From NCBI GenBank assembly GCA_900457075.1, contig UGYN01000002.1:5022001-5086000 (forward strand): a stretch of 64,000 nucleotides of DNA, read 5' to 3'. The DNA comes from Serratia quinivorans (lineage in GTDB: Bacteria; Pseudomonadota; Gammaproteobacteria; Enterobacterales; Enterobacteriaceae). Under the pieces are notes generated by a model. It did not search any database and was not told the origin of the DNA. It saw nothing but the letters and a program-made list of their open reading frames with translations. This document shows positions 9,456-18,959 of the stretch, one piece after another. The stretch's first letter is position 1. Every line of letters begins with the position of its first letter. The position numbers and the translations under genes are program-made.

Positions 9456-9736
9456 TTTGTTAGAATGCTTGCAAGACTATTAATGATCAAATGTAACGAC
9501 AATAACAAAAGTCTGAAATAGGTCATATTCATGTGATGAATATGTAACTAAAACTTACAGCATCCGCAGCAATGGCTATAAAAGCCCCGGTACAAGGTAT
9601 CTTCTTCGGTCTCAGCTTCACCCTATGTCAAATTCATGCCATCATTATTGCCAATTCAGGCATAGACTTAGCCTAAACCTAAACGGTCTTTGGCCCGGGC
9701 AAAGGGCGCCTAACTCAGGAATGAAACAATCATTTA

Positions 9737-12349
9737 ATGACTAAGCGATTGAAAGTATTCATAGGGATTGTGGTGAGTGTGCTGATCCTGCTGGTGGCGC
9801 TGTGGCAAACTTTGCCGCGCTGGCTGCCGCGTGTGCTCTCGCACTGGTTACCGCAGGGCAGCCAGTTGGTTTTGCAGGGCAAACTACAGTGGCACCAGGG
9901 CGCCTTGCAGTTGGATGGCGCCCGCTTTTTAGCGCAAGACTGCCTGCTTGCCAGCGCCGGCCCAACCCGATTGGCTTATCAGCAAGGGCGTTGGCAACTG
10001 ATCGGCGACAAGCTGCATGTCGATACGGCCTGCCTATCAAAATTGCCTGCCGGTGATGCCAATAGCGCCCCCCTGGCGCTTGACCAACTGCAAAAACAAC
10101 TGCCGCTGCTGGATATCACCATTAAGGATCTCTCGGTGCTGCCGTGGCAATTCTATGCCGGTAAACTGCAGATACACGCCACCGCAGAAGGCCAGAGCCT
10201 GCAATATCAAGGTCCCAACGTCAGCGTTGACGCGCTGCTGGATCAACATCAACAACTGACGCTGAACAGCCTGACGCTCACCGCGCCCAACAGCCCGCAG
10301 CCGCTGCATCTGACCGGAAAAATCAGCATTCCGCTGGATTTGGACAGCATGCCGACGCAAGGCGCACTGCAGGGCGAACTGCAGACCGCTTATCTGGAAA
10401 AGCCTTTGCTGCTGGATATGCGCTGGCAACAGCAGCAGGGGGTGATGACGCTGACTGAAAAGGGGGCAGATAAACCCTTGGCCACCTTGCCGTGGGAGAT
10501 CAACCCGCAGCAGGTGAGTATCAAGCAGGGCGAGTGGCGCTGGCCGTACAGTCAGCAACCGCTTAACGGCGGCTTGAGCATCGCGCTGCATGACTGGAGC
10601 AAAGGCTTTGATGAAGCCCAGATCAGTGCCCGTTTAAATGTGATCACCGACGGCCACAACGGTAAGGGCAATGCGGTGTTGACGCTGGGGCCGGGTAAGG
10701 TCGGGCTAATCGACAGCGACTTACGCTTCCAACTGACCGGTCAGGCGAATATGGCCGATTTTTCCATGACCGCTTCCATCCCCGGTATCATCAGCGGCAC
10801 TATTCTTAACCCGACGCTGGTGTTGCAGTCAGGGGCACTGCTGCGTTTGTGGGGCAACGCCACACCGGAAATGAAACTGGAAGAGGCGCGGTTGCCGCTG
10901 GCCGGCGTGAAGGTCACCGCGGGCGGCATCACCGGCCGCCTGCAGGCGATCATCAATGCCAGCGACAGCTATTGGGGCCGTTTTAAACTGCATCTGGACG
11001 GCAAGGCCCAGGATTTTTGGCCGGATCACGGTAACTGGCAATGGCGCTATTGGGGTAACGGCCAGTTGCCGCCGCTACAGGCTGCCTGGGACGTCGCCGG
11101 CAGCGGCAGTTGGCAGGACAGCACTTTGGTGCTCGATCGCCTTTCTACCGGTTTTGATCAATTGAAATACAGCATGGTGACGGTAGACGCACCGCGTCTC
11201 AGTCTTAGCCAACCGCTGCGTTGGCAGCGTGACCAGCAGGCCCCGGCATTCAATGGCGAACTGCAGCTGGTTTCCGGCAAGGTTAGCTTCACCAACGGGG
11301 GTTACCTGCCGGCCCCGGTGCTGGCGCTGCAGCTCAAGGGCAAAGCGCCGGACAGCTTCCAGCTACAGGGCAAACTGCAGGCGGAACAGATTGGGCCGAT
11401 AGCACTGCGAGGCCGCTGGGACGGTGAGCGTTTGCGCGGAGAGGGCTGGTGGCCAAAACAGTCGCTGGAAGTGTTCCAACCCTTGATCTCACCCGATCTG
11501 AATATCAAACTGCGCGACGGCGAGTTTTATGCCCAGTCGGCCTTCTCTGCGGCCCGGGTACAGGGCTTTGAGGCCGGTGGCCACTGGGTGGTGAAAAACG
11601 GCGGCATGTGGCTGAAAGACGGCGAGATGAGCGGCCTGGACTTTGTGATGTCCTACCGACTGAAAAACCATCTCTGGCAGTTGGGGGCCAAAAAGCCAGT
11701 GATGTTACGCATCAGGTCATTCAGCAACCTGTTTGAAATGCAGAATATTACCGCCGATCTGCAGGGGACCTACCCGTACAGCGAACAGACACCGCTGACG
11801 CTGAGCAACGTTGGAATGGATGCATTAAACGGTCATATCAGCCTGTCGGCGCTGCGGATGCCGCAGCATGACGCTGCCGTATTGAAACTGGATAAAGTTG
11901 ATCTCAGCGCCTTGTTTACCGCGCTGAAGCCAAAACAGTTTGCCATGTCCGGGCGGGTGGACGGCGAACTGCCGCTGTATCTCAATCATCCCAAATGGCT
12001 GGTACGCAACGGTTGGATCGCCAACTCGGGCATGCTGACGCTGCGGCTGGACAAGGATATGGCCGATGCCATCGGCAGCAATAATCTGGCGACCGGCGCG
12101 GCGATCGACTGGCTGCGCTATATGGAGATTAACCGCTCGAAAGCCAGGGTTGATCTCGACAACCTCGGTGAGCTGACGCTGAAGGCGCGCATTGACGGGG
12201 TTAATCCGCAAAAAAGTACCAAACGAGAAGTTATCCTGAACTATAGCCATCAGGAAAACGTATTTCAGCTGTGGCGCAGTCTGCGCTTTGGCGACAATTT
12301 ACAGGAGTGGCTGGAACAGGCACTCTCAAAGAGTGGTAATAGTCAATAA
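9737..12349 (+). CDS. ydbH: AsmA-like intermembrane protein YdbH (3' end supplied by the prophage)
   Basis: Inner-membrane-anchored periplasmic protein; in E. coli YdbH pairs with the lipoprotein YnbE to form an intermembrane bridge for phospholipids, redundant with TamB and YhdP. The 870 residues start with one transmembrane helix (VFIGIVVSVLILLVALWQ). A long beta-rich AsmA/DUF3971-type region follows, with many short alternating hydrophobic strands. The C-terminus WLEQALSKSGNSQ is formed by prophage sequence. Reading through the right repeat instead would give ALSKPGEQP with the stop overlapping the ynbE start, probably the original end. About 390 bases upstream are non-coding apart from the candidate sRNA. 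Confidence 0.92.
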   Translation: MTKRLKVFIGIVVSVLILLVALWQTLPRWLPRVLSHWLPQGSQLVLQGKLQWHQGALQLDGARFLAQDCLLASAGPTRLAYQQGRWQLIGDKLHVDTACLSKLPAGDANSAPLALDQLQKQLPLLDITIKDLSVLPWQFYAGKLQIHATAEGQSLQYQGPNVSVDALLDQHQQLTLNSLTLTAPNSPQPLHLTGKISIPLDLDSMPTQGALQGELQTAYLEKPLLLDMRWQQQQGVMTLTEKGADKPLATLPWEINPQQVSIKQGEWRWPYSQQPLNGGLSIALHDWSKGFDEAQISARLNVITDGHNGKGNAVLTLGPGKVGLIDSDLRFQLTGQANMADFSMTASIPGIISGTILNPTLVLQSGALLRLWGNATPEMKLEEARLPLAGVKVTAGGITGRLQAIINASDSYWGRFKLHLDGKAQDFWPDHGNWQWRYWGNGQLPPLQAAWDVAGSGSWQDSTLVLDRLSTGFDQLKYSMVTVDAPRLSLSQPLRWQRDQQAPAFNGELQLVSGKVSFTNGGYLPAPVLALQLKGKAPDSFQLQGKLQAEQIGPIALRGRWDGERLRGEGWWPKQSLEVFQPLISPDLNIKLRDGEFYAQSAFSAARVQGFEAGGHWVVKNGGMWLKDGEMSGLDFVMSYRLKNHLWQLGAKKPVMLRIRSFSNLFEMQNITADLQGTYPYSEQTPLTLSNVGMDALNGHISLSALRMPQHDAAVLKLDKVDLSALFTALKPKQFAMSGRVDGELPLYLNHPKWLVRNGWIANSGMLTLRLDKDMADAIGSNNLATGAAIDWLRYMEINRSKARVDLDNLGELTLKARIDGVNPQKSTKREVILNYSHQENVFQLWRSLRFGDNLQEWLEQALSKSGNSQ
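12311..12330. repeat. attL, left attachment repeat in the ydbH 3' end
   Basis: The 20-base segment CTGGAACAGGC-A-CTCTCAAA matches 35482-35501 at all but one base (A here, C at the right end). It codes for LEQALSK in ydbH. Strand exchange therefore took place in the 11-base left block or the 8-base right block of identity. The prophage supplies a new stop codon 17 bases on. Confidence 0.88.
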
Positions 12350-12450
12350 ATACATGTGGATATGTGTTTTTTATGAGGTGCTGCGGGTTAAGTAACGGGG
12401 TAACCCCATCCCCGATTTTCACCCCAAAGCCTCCCCCCTGAAAATCCCTC

Positions 12451-12481
12451 TTGACAACCCTTTGGTCTTTGCGGTTATCCT
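12451..12481 (+). promoter_or_regulatory. Possible promoter for the leader non-coding region
   Basis: A perfect -35 hexamer TTGACA is at 12451-12456. A partial -10, TATCCT at 12476-12481, stands 19 bases away, longer than optimal. It would start transcription near 12488, at the beginning of the hairpin-rich region and heading to the terminase genes. Confidence 0.4.
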
Positions 12482-12485
12482 AAAA

Positions 12486-13070
12486 AAGGAATCCGTGCTG
12501 GGTTCTGCTGCTCTGGTAACTATTCCAGGGTAGAGACTCATTTAGCTTTGAAGCCGCCTCCACATGTGGCCAGTTGCAAGGGTGAGTCGTTGGGAATCGG
12601 GGTACTTGTCTGAACGCCATGCCCCGGGCGCTTCTTGTTACCCGAGGTACACTTCGGCGGATTGAGTTCCGGGATTGGTGTGAAGGTAGCGGCCGGGCGC
12701 GGCACCTCAGTGTCAGGAGGGAAGATAGGCCGTTCATGCGGGTGATGACATATATCCGCGCATGACGTTGGAAACTTCGTTCGGATACTTCAGGGACGCT
12801 TTCCAGCGCGACATCGGAGGCAATGGTTTGGTTGCGGCTAAACTTTTGTCTCCGCTGTTTCTTGAACCGTTGCTTAGGGTCGCTGGGCTACCACGCCTCC
12901 GGCAGCGTGCCCTGAAATATTTTCTGTGCGCGAAACAGTCAACTCGTCGCAGTTCGAGTTGACGGCCAGCAAGTTTAGCGACACTGAAGGCCAGATGTTC
13001 ACTGTTGGTCTGCTGATTCAAACGAACAGCAGGAAATGAATTAACTCGCGGGCAGGATGAGCCCCGTGCT
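12486..13070 (+). ncRNA. Large hairpin-rich non-coding region upstream of the terminase (candidate structured RNA)
   Basis: No plausible gene fills these ~585 bases in an otherwise tightly packed phage. By hand I find many stems: GGAAT/ATTCC (12488/12522), GACTCA/TGAGTC (12535/12583), CCACATGTGG (12560), CCGAG/TTCGG (12642/12653), 12735-12742/12756-12764, a 9-bp stem 12766-12774/12800-12808, a 9-bp stem 12815-12823/12846-12854, GGGC-ACGC/GCGTGCCC (12885/12905), a perfect 9-bp stem 12938-12946/12955-12963, and CTGCTG/CAGCAG (13010/13027). GCTAAACTT (12837) is also perfectly complementary to AAGTTTAGC (12971), an alternative or pseudoknot pairing. Sites for packaging (pac/cos) may lie here too. 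Family unknown; no folding program was run. Confidence 0.5.
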
Positions 13071-13084
13071 GGAGGTTGCGATGC

Positions 13085-13570
13085 GTGGCAACCAAAGCAA
13101 ACAAAATCAGGGCAGCGGCACGAAAGCGCCTTGCTAACCTGAATCAAAAACAGATTGAGGCCGAACAGACACGGTCTGCCAATCGAGAACTTCTGTTGAA
13201 TGCGCAAGACAGAGCGATGCTTGAGGATATGCGAGCACGCGGCTTTTGCGCACCTAAAGCACTTCCAACCGCCCGCCAATACGCACGGTATGCCGCATTC
13301 AGGAGCAGCCAGGCCGCTGCCAACCGCGCCGAAATCGTAGAACAGGAAACCGCCGTGTATGCCGCCAATGGCGGTGTTATGGATTTGGTCTTCGAACGTC
13401 TGCGCAGCCCCAAACTCAAGGACACGGCATTTGCTGCCCTGGCTCAGCTGGCACAAAAGGGCATGCAGCTGGCGCCGGTTCCTGTGGATGACAACCACGT
13501 CACCGAATCACCGTTACCTGATGAAGATGAGCTGGACGCTATCTCCGACGAACTCGGGGGTATCGAATGA
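13085..13570 (+). CDS. Terminase small subunit
   Basis: DNA-recognition component of the packaging motor, inferred mainly from its position before the large terminase. I choose the GTG at 13085 because GGAGG lies nine bases upstream; this gives 161 residues starting MATKANKIRAAARKR. The N-terminus is basic and could bind DNA. The middle is helical and Ala-rich, and the tail is acidic (PDEDELDAISDELGG), a usual region for contacting the large subunit. The stop overlaps the terL start by four bases (ATGA). Sequence similarity to a specific family is not recognised. Confidence 0.7.
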   Translation: MATKANKIRAAARKRLANLNQKQIEAEQTRSANRELLLNAQDRAMLEDMRARGFCAPKALPTARQYARYAAFRSSQAAANRAEIVEQETAVYAANGGVMDLVFERLRSPKLKDTAFAALAQLAQKGMQLAPVPVDDNHVTESPLPDEDELDAISDELGGIE

Positions 13571-15195
13571 TTACCACGCTGGAATACCGCAATAAGGTTC
13601 GCCAGAAGGCAACGCTTATTCGCGCTGCCGGCAAGGCAAAGATGCGCGAGCACTGGAATATCATCGAAGCAGCGTTGCAGTTCCACCGCTTTTACCGACT
13701 GGACTACTTCAAGCCCTACGACTACCAGTTCAAATGGTTTGAGTCGGGCATCTATGCCACGTTGCGCTATCTGTCTGCCGCTAACCAGATTGGTAAAACC
13801 TACGGTGGCGCCGTGGAAATGACTTACCACTTGACCGGTCTCTATCCTGACTGGTGGCCGGGACGTCATTTCGAGGTGACGGGCAAGGAGGTGTGCTGGG
13901 CAATGGGTGTAAGCCTGGAGTCCACGCGCAAGGTGTTGCAGAACTACCTGCTCGGCACGGATAACGCGAAGAAAACCCGTGAGTTCGGCAGTGGCACCAT
14001 CCCGCGGGAGATGATCCGTATGGAAACACTGGTTCGCGATGGCGAGCTAGTGAAGTCAATCTCAATCGATAACGCAGCGGGAGGTTACTGTGAGCTGTAT
14101 TTCTATGCGTCCACGCAATCGACGGATACTCTTCATGGCCAGAAAGTTTTATATATTTGGCTTGACGAGCAGCCGGACAACGAGCTGGAACTATCCAGTA
14201 TCTTTGCGGCACGAACTATTAATACCGGCGGCATTGTTGCCGTCACCGCCACACCGGAAAAGGGCGCTACAGACCTCTGGCGTCAGTGCAAGGAAGATAA
14301 CAGCCCGCACGTCCATTTTCAGTCAGCCACCTGGGACGACGCCCCGCACTTAAGCGAAGAAGCAAAAGACCGAATCCTTGCTGCCATCCCCTATCACGAA
14401 CGTGAAATGCGCTCCAAAGGCATTCCTGTTGCCGGCATTGGCGCCATCTATCCCTACCGCGACGACGACATCACCTGCGAACCGTTCGATATCCCCGACC
14501 ACTGGCTAGTCCTAGCTCCGCTGGACTTTGGTGTCAGCGGTAACCGTGACCCGTCAATCATCCTGTCCATGGCGTACGACCCGGATACCGGCGTGCGTTA
14601 CGTCTTTGCCGAGTGGTCAAGCGAGATGGACAAGAGTGTCTACGCCAACAGCTACATGCCTGACTTCATGGCGCACAAAATCATCGGCCAGAAGCCTGAC
14701 GACTGGGATGCGGTAACCCAATCCGCGCCGTTCGTCGGTATCGGTCTGCCTGGCATCGTGGTCAAGTCTCCGCATGATGGCGCAAACACCCAGCCCGGCA
14801 CCAACCAGACGCGATGCGAAATCATGCGTGACGTCGGCGCCAATGTTGACCCGCGTCTTTGGGAATTACCGCCTGATATGGCACCACTGGAAAAGAACCG
14901 CCGGTCGCTTGCCGGCTCGATTGCCATCGCTGCCAACCTGTTTCGGGATGGAAAGCTGAAGATTTTCACGACATGCACGGAAACGCTGCGGGAACGCCGG
15001 GGCTATCAGTGGATCAAGAAAGGGCAAAAGACCGTCCCCATCGACAAAGACAATCACTTCATGGATGCCATGCGCATCGGTGCTATCCGCATTAGCTACG
15101 ACGGCGAATACATGCAGGACGCACGTCAGCCGATCCCGAATAACACCGTTGACGGGAACCCCTACGAAACCGACATGGGAGCATACCACCTGTGA
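13567..15195 (+). CDS. Terminase large subunit (packaging ATPase/nuclease)
   Basis: Motor that cuts and translocates phage DNA into the prohead. The 542-residue protein has a Walker A-like motif SAANQIGKTYGGA (about residues 70-82) and a Walker B-like strand VLYIWLDEQPD (about 195-205). A VTATPEKG motif follows, and an RNase H-type nuclease domain begins APLDFGVSGNRDPS. The closing DNHFMDAMRIG stretch fits the last nuclease acid. Its start overlaps terS and its stop overlaps the portal start, each by four bases, indicating translational coupling. No indel is seen. Confidence 0.92.
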   Translation: MITTLEYRNKVRQKATLIRAAGKAKMREHWNIIEAALQFHRFYRLDYFKPYDYQFKWFESGIYATLRYLSAANQIGKTYGGAVEMTYHLTGLYPDWWPGRHFEVTGKEVCWAMGVSLESTRKVLQNYLLGTDNAKKTREFGSGTIPREMIRMETLVRDGELVKSISIDNAAGGYCELYFYASTQSTDTLHGQKVLYIWLDEQPDNELELSSIFAARTINTGGIVAVTATPEKGATDLWRQCKEDNSPHVHFQSATWDDAPHLSEEAKDRILAAIPYHEREMRSKGIPVAGIGAIYPYRDDDITCEPFDIPDHWLVLAPLDFGVSGNRDPSIILSMAYDPDTGVRYVFAEWSSEMDKSVYANSYMPDFMAHKIIGQKPDDWDAVTQSAPFVGIGLPGIVVKSPHDGANTQPGTNQTRCEIMRDVGANVDPRLWELPPDMAPLEKNRRSLAGSIAIAANLFRDGKLKIFTTCTETLRERRGYQWIKKGQKTVPIDKDNHFMDAMRIGAIRISYDGEYMQDARQPIPNNTVDGNPYETDMGAYHL

Positions 15196-17201
15196 ACCAG
15201 AGCGAACTGTTTACCGAGTTACAGAACAATTTCAACGCTGCCAAAGAGCAGCAGGACATGCTGGCCGATCGCTACAACAAGGCCTACATGATGTATCGCG
15301 GCGAACTGCCCGAGCGGCTCAAGCCTTCGGACTTGCCCGCTGACCGTGTGATGTGGAAGGCCTTCGAGAGCATTTATCCGGCCCTGGTGAAGCTGTTCAC
15401 CGACAACGACAAGTCGCCGGCGCGGTTCAACAGCGAGGGGATGGCGACGACAAAGGTTGCGCAGGCCGTCACTCAGGCTGTGCACACGGCAGCGATGGGG
15501 GTGAACAACGCCTACAAGCTGTACATGCAGGCGATTAAGGAAATCCTGATCACAGGCAACCAGGCGGTAATGGTCGGTTATGACAAAAAGACGTATGAGA
15601 CAGAGAAAGTCACTTTTACGGATGCATCCTTTGCGGCTATCGGCATCCATCAGAAGCTGCTGCAGCTGGGCGGCTATAACATCAAAAGCGAGATTGAGTT
15701 CAACGAGGAAAATCAGACCGGTACCGGCTGGATGCAGGGCGAAAGGGAGGTTAAATACCCGGTCATCAATTTAATCGACTTCAAGGATTTCTACCTCCAC
15801 CCCGACGCGATGGATGTGGAGTCATCGCGCTATGTCGCCTACACCGAAAAGCTGACTATTGGTGAGGCTGTTGAGCGCGGATACGGCCGGAACAAACTGT
15901 CCAGGGCTGATGACATTGATACCAATGCCGGCCGTGGCCTGAGCAAGAAAATGCTGGTGATTAACGACATGAACGGCAACGACGCCGTTACTGCTGACTC
16001 CGTGCTGTCTGACGACAATAGCGACATCACGCTGTATCACCATTTCTGGCGCGGCTGCTACGACAGCGACAAGCAGCAGCTGCATTACGTCATCGCCACG
16101 GATGTCGACATCGTCAGCCATACCTCGGTGGATTATGTCCCGATCGTCCTGGGCGGCATGAGCACCGTCACCGGCAGCGCCTGGAGCGAGTCTCTGTACG
16201 ACATCTGCGGCAGCGTGCAAATCAGCAAGACCCGCGCACTCCGCGCTATCCAGCGCAGCGCAGACAACGCTGCATACAGCGAATACCTGGTTAACGAGCA
16301 GCAGCTCACCCCGAAAGGGAAAGAGACGTTTTCAAAACGCGGGCCGGGCGCCGCTTACAGCGTCAAAGACCATTCCGCCATCACCAAGCTGCCGATCAAC
16401 GACGTCCCGCGTGCGATGGAACTGCTTAACAGCGAACTGACCAGCCAGGAAGAAACCACCATTCAGGGGAGTGCCGGCAAGGCGCAGGCGCTGGAAGAGA
16501 ACGGCCAGGCGTCAGGCGTGGCGGTGGCGCTGACGCAGGACAAACAGGAGCTGAACGAAAGCCAGATTGCATCCTGCATTGCCGAGACGTTCATCAAGCC
16601 GATGTACCGCATCCTGCTGCTCGTTCTCCAGGAAATGAGTAACGCCGTGGATATCGACGGCCAGCAGGTACCACTAAAAATGCTGCGCGCGGATATCGGT
16701 ATGACTATCGATATCGAAACGGCTTATGACCGCGCCAACGCCGCAACGAACCTCATGGCCATGCTGAACAGCGGCACTCAGGCGCAAACGCTGCCGGCCA
16801 ATGTGACCGACCAGAACCGGTATGAGATTTACCGGCTGTATGCCCAGGCTGCAACAGGGCAAAAGGACGTCTCCGCGTTCATCACACCACCAGACCAGAT
16901 GCCGAAACCGTCGAAACCGGAAGTGCTCGCCAGGGCGCTGCTGGCTGTCGCCCATCTTCGGAGCCAGGTTGCTGCGTGTGAGCTTGCGGAGGCCAGCGTT
17001 AACGACAAAAAAGCGGAGGCCCAGAAGAAGTGGAACGACGCTGCAAAAGACCTCGCGCAGATTGCCGAGATTGTGGCGGGTATTGAAGTCGACAAGCTGG
17101 AGTTGTTGCTGAAAGTCCAGCAGGAAAAAGCCGCTGAGGCTGATGCGGTGACGCAGAACGCCCAGAACCAAGAGCAAATCAACCAGGAGAGTAACTCGTG
17201 A
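15192..17201 (+). CDS. Portal (head-tail connector) protein
   Basis: Dodecameric ring at the capsid vertex through which DNA passes. The 669-residue size and the place between large terminase and scaffold fit podovirus portals. N-terminal residues (YNKAYMMYRGELPERL, WKAFESIYPALVKLF) and the region VALTQDKQELNESQIASCIAETFIKPMYR are typical portal features. A long C-terminal helical, Gln/Glu-rich segment may form the barrel or coiled coil. It starts with GTG in a GTGA overlap with terL and ends in a GTGA overlap with the next gene. Confidence 0.88.
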   Translation: MNQSELFTELQNNFNAAKEQQDMLADRYNKAYMMYRGELPERLKPSDLPADRVMWKAFESIYPALVKLFTDNDKSPARFNSEGMATTKVAQAVTQAVHTAAMGVNNAYKLYMQAIKEILITGNQAVMVGYDKKTYETEKVTFTDASFAAIGIHQKLLQLGGYNIKSEIEFNEENQTGTGWMQGEREVKYPVINLIDFKDFYLHPDAMDVESSRYVAYTEKLTIGEAVERGYGRNKLSRADDIDTNAGRGLSKKMLVINDMNGNDAVTADSVLSDDNSDITLYHHFWRGCYDSDKQQLHYVIATDVDIVSHTSVDYVPIVLGGMSTVTGSAWSESLYDICGSVQISKTRALRAIQRSADNAAYSEYLVNEQQLTPKGKETFSKRGPGAAYSVKDHSAITKLPINDVPRAMELLNSELTSQEETTIQGSAGKAQALEENGQASGVAVALTQDKQELNESQIASCIAETFIKPMYRILLLVLQEMSNAVDIDGQQVPLKMLRADIGMTIDIETAYDRANAATNLMAMLNSGTQAQTLPANVTDQNRYEIYRLYAQAATGQKDVSAFITPPDQMPKPSKPEVLARALLAVAHLRSQVAACELAEASVNDKKAEAQKKWNDAAKDLAQIAEIVAGIEVDKLELLLKVQQEKAAEADAVTQNAQNQEQINQESNS

Positions 17202-18088
17202 GCATTGAACAAAAGCCAGTAGATGGGGTGAACAATGACGAACCAATGGGCATTACCCGGACGTTGTTTGGACTGGAACCAGAAGCGCCAGCTCCAACAG
17301 GAACTGAAAGCGAAGACCCGGGCACAGAAGCTGGAACAGGAGCACCACCTGAAGACGCAGCGGATGCAGGCGGCGATACCGGCCACGAAGGAGGCGGCGA
17401 GCAAACTGAGGACGGCGCTGGAGGCGGCGAAGTCTGGGAAATCGACGGAACGGAATACACCGCCGAACAAGTAGGCCAGGCCGTTAAAGACCACGACATG
17501 TTCAGGCGTTACAACGAGTCCATTACGCCGCTGCTGGAAAATATCCGGGGGTACGGTGAGCAGGTGCAGCGCCACCAGACGCTGGCGCTAACCGAAACCG
17601 AAAAGGTTATCCAGGAGCTCCAGGCACGCATCGGCTCCGGCAAGCTTGACGCCAGGGAATACCAGGCGGCGCATATGCAGCTGGTGCAGGCGCAGCAGCG
17701 AATGGACTTGCTGAGCAACGCCGCCGAACAGGAGAAGGCGCAGCGCGAAAAGACCCTCGGTGCCGCACGTGAGCACAATGTCCGCCAGGTGGTCACGTCG
17801 CTGCTCAGTGCCGGCTGGTCGCAGCAGGATTTGACCCTGGCTAACCAACTGGCGAAAACGGCATTCAAGGCGGAGGTGTTTGTGGACTCCATCAACCCGC
17901 CGCTGATGGAGATTCTGCGTGATGCCGCCAAATACCGCGCCGCGCAGGAAGATGCGGCGGCGAAGCTGGCAAGGCAGGGCAAAAAGGCGGTGCAGGTCAA
18001 TGCCACCAAGCCGACGCCGGTGAAAAAGACGACCACGAAAGTGGGTTCGGATGAGTGGATCAGCCAAACCCTCTGGAGGGCGAAATGA
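17198..18088 (+). CDS. Scaffolding-like protein
   Basis: Likely assembly scaffold for the procapsid. The 296-residue protein starts with GTG overlapping the portal stop. It has a very acidic, Gly/Glu-rich N-terminal third, a heptad-like helical middle (ETEKVIQELQARIGSGKLDAREYQAAHMQLVQ, about 130-165) and a basic C-terminus (RQGKKAVQVNATKPTPVKKT). That charge layout, with a basic tail that would bind the coat protein, is usual for phage scaffolds. The identification is from layout and position, not from a motif. Note that the major capsid gene lies unusually far downstream (23.1 kb). Confidence 0.65.
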   Translation: MSIEQKPVDGVNNDEPMGITRTLFGLEPEAPAPTGTESEDPGTEAGTGAPPEDAADAGGDTGHEGGGEQTEDGAGGGEVWEIDGTEYTAEQVGQAVKDHDMFRRYNESITPLLENIRGYGEQVQRHQTLALTETEKVIQELQARIGSGKLDAREYQAAHMQLVQAQQRMDLLSNAAEQEKAQREKTLGAAREHNVRQVVTSLLSAGWSQQDLTLANQLAKTAFKAEVFVDSINPPLMEILRDAAKYRAAQEDAAAKLARQGKKAVQVNATKPTPVKKTTTKVGSDEWISQTLWRAK

Positions 18089-18957
18089 ATATTTTCGGAC
18101 GCGATAACGCGTCGACAACCGATTCCAGCAGCAGCACGACCAGCTGGCTGTCCGGTCTTATCGAGCCGATTGTGGCGGACTTCATCGGCAGCAACCCGTC
18201 CATCGACTACATCGACTCGATGGTCGCAGGGCTGACGCCTGCCCAGCAGGCGGCGCTCGACCGTTACGGCTCCGGCGCGGCGGTCGATACGGGTACCAAC
18301 ATCGCAAAGGGCGGCGCGTCGCTGATTCAGGAGCAGATTTCACGCATTGAGGGGCTGCTCAGCGGCGGGGCGAAATCCCAGTTCACCACCGGCGTCACTG
18401 GCATCTACAACGCGGCCGGCGGCTTTATCAACAACCAGAACCAGGCCATTCAAGACCAGGTCTACGCCGATATGGGTAACACCTTTGGCCAGACGGCACA
18501 GAGCAACATGGCATCAACCGCCGTGTCCGGCAGCAGTGCTGCGCAGAGCGCGACAAACAGCGTTCTGGCCAGCGGCGCTAACCAGATGACGCAGATGATG
18601 GCCGACGTCAGCAGCAACGTCCTCAAGGGGGCGGTAGGTATTACGTCGGGTGCCATGGGCGCAGAGATGTCGCTGATTAACGAGCTGCTGGGGGCGGGCG
18701 GCTCTATGGCCGGCGCCGGCGCAAAAATGGCTGCAACCGGTGCGAGCAACCAGTTCAAGGCCGGGTTGTTTGAGCAGTGGTTTAACCAGCAGAACATCAA
18801 CAACGACCGCAAGAACACGATGATCAACAGCAACATGGAATGGGTCGATATGGCCGCATTACTGAGCGTCATCCTGCCAACGGCAGGCATTGACACAACC
18901 ACCAACTCTACATCGACAGCCACGCAAAACAACGGTGGCTGGTTCTCGGGGCTTTAA
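18085..18957 (+). CDS. Ala/Gly-rich internal virion (ejection) protein candidate
   Basis: A 290-residue protein rich in Ala, Gly, Ser and Asn, with stretches such as AQSATNSVLASGANQMTQMM and GGSMAGAGAKMAATGASN. Low complexity and the position between scaffold and capsid suggest a DNA-ejection protein packed inside the head. The ATG at 18085 is preferred over an upstream one at 18055, because it makes the ATGA overlap seen through the operon and has GGAGG upstream. No enzymatic motif is visible and no family name can be given. Confidence 0.5.
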   Translation: MNIFGRDNASTTDSSSSTTSWLSGLIEPIVADFIGSNPSIDYIDSMVAGLTPAQQAALDRYGSGAAVDTGTNIAKGGASLIQEQISRIEGLLSGGAKSQFTTGVTGIYNAAGGFINNQNQAIQDQVYADMGNTFGQTAQSNMASTAVSGSSAAQSATNSVLASGANQMTQMMADVSSNVLKGAVGITSGAMGAEMSLINELLGAGGSMAGAGAKMAATGASNQFKAGLFEQWFNQQNINNDRKNTMINSNMEWVDMAALLSVILPTAGIDTTTNSTSTATQNNGGWFSGL

Positions 18958-18959
18958 TT

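Noticed and set aside
12762..12962. 66-codon plus-strand frame in the hairpin-rich leader (MTLETSFGYFRDAF...)
   Set aside because: No ribosome site; it overlaps four strong hairpins and has Leu/Arg-rich low-quality sequence. More likely structured RNA.
12938..12963. tRNA-like T arm (GTTCGAGT within the leader)
   Set aside because: The match is to the T loop only; the 9-bp hairpin there is better explained as a plain stem, and no acceptor or anticodon arm is present.
12734..13498. 254-codon minus-strand open frame across the leader region and terS
   Set aside because: It lies opposite the terminase gene, has no ribosome site, and its composition (Cys/Ser-rich) is that of a shadow frame.
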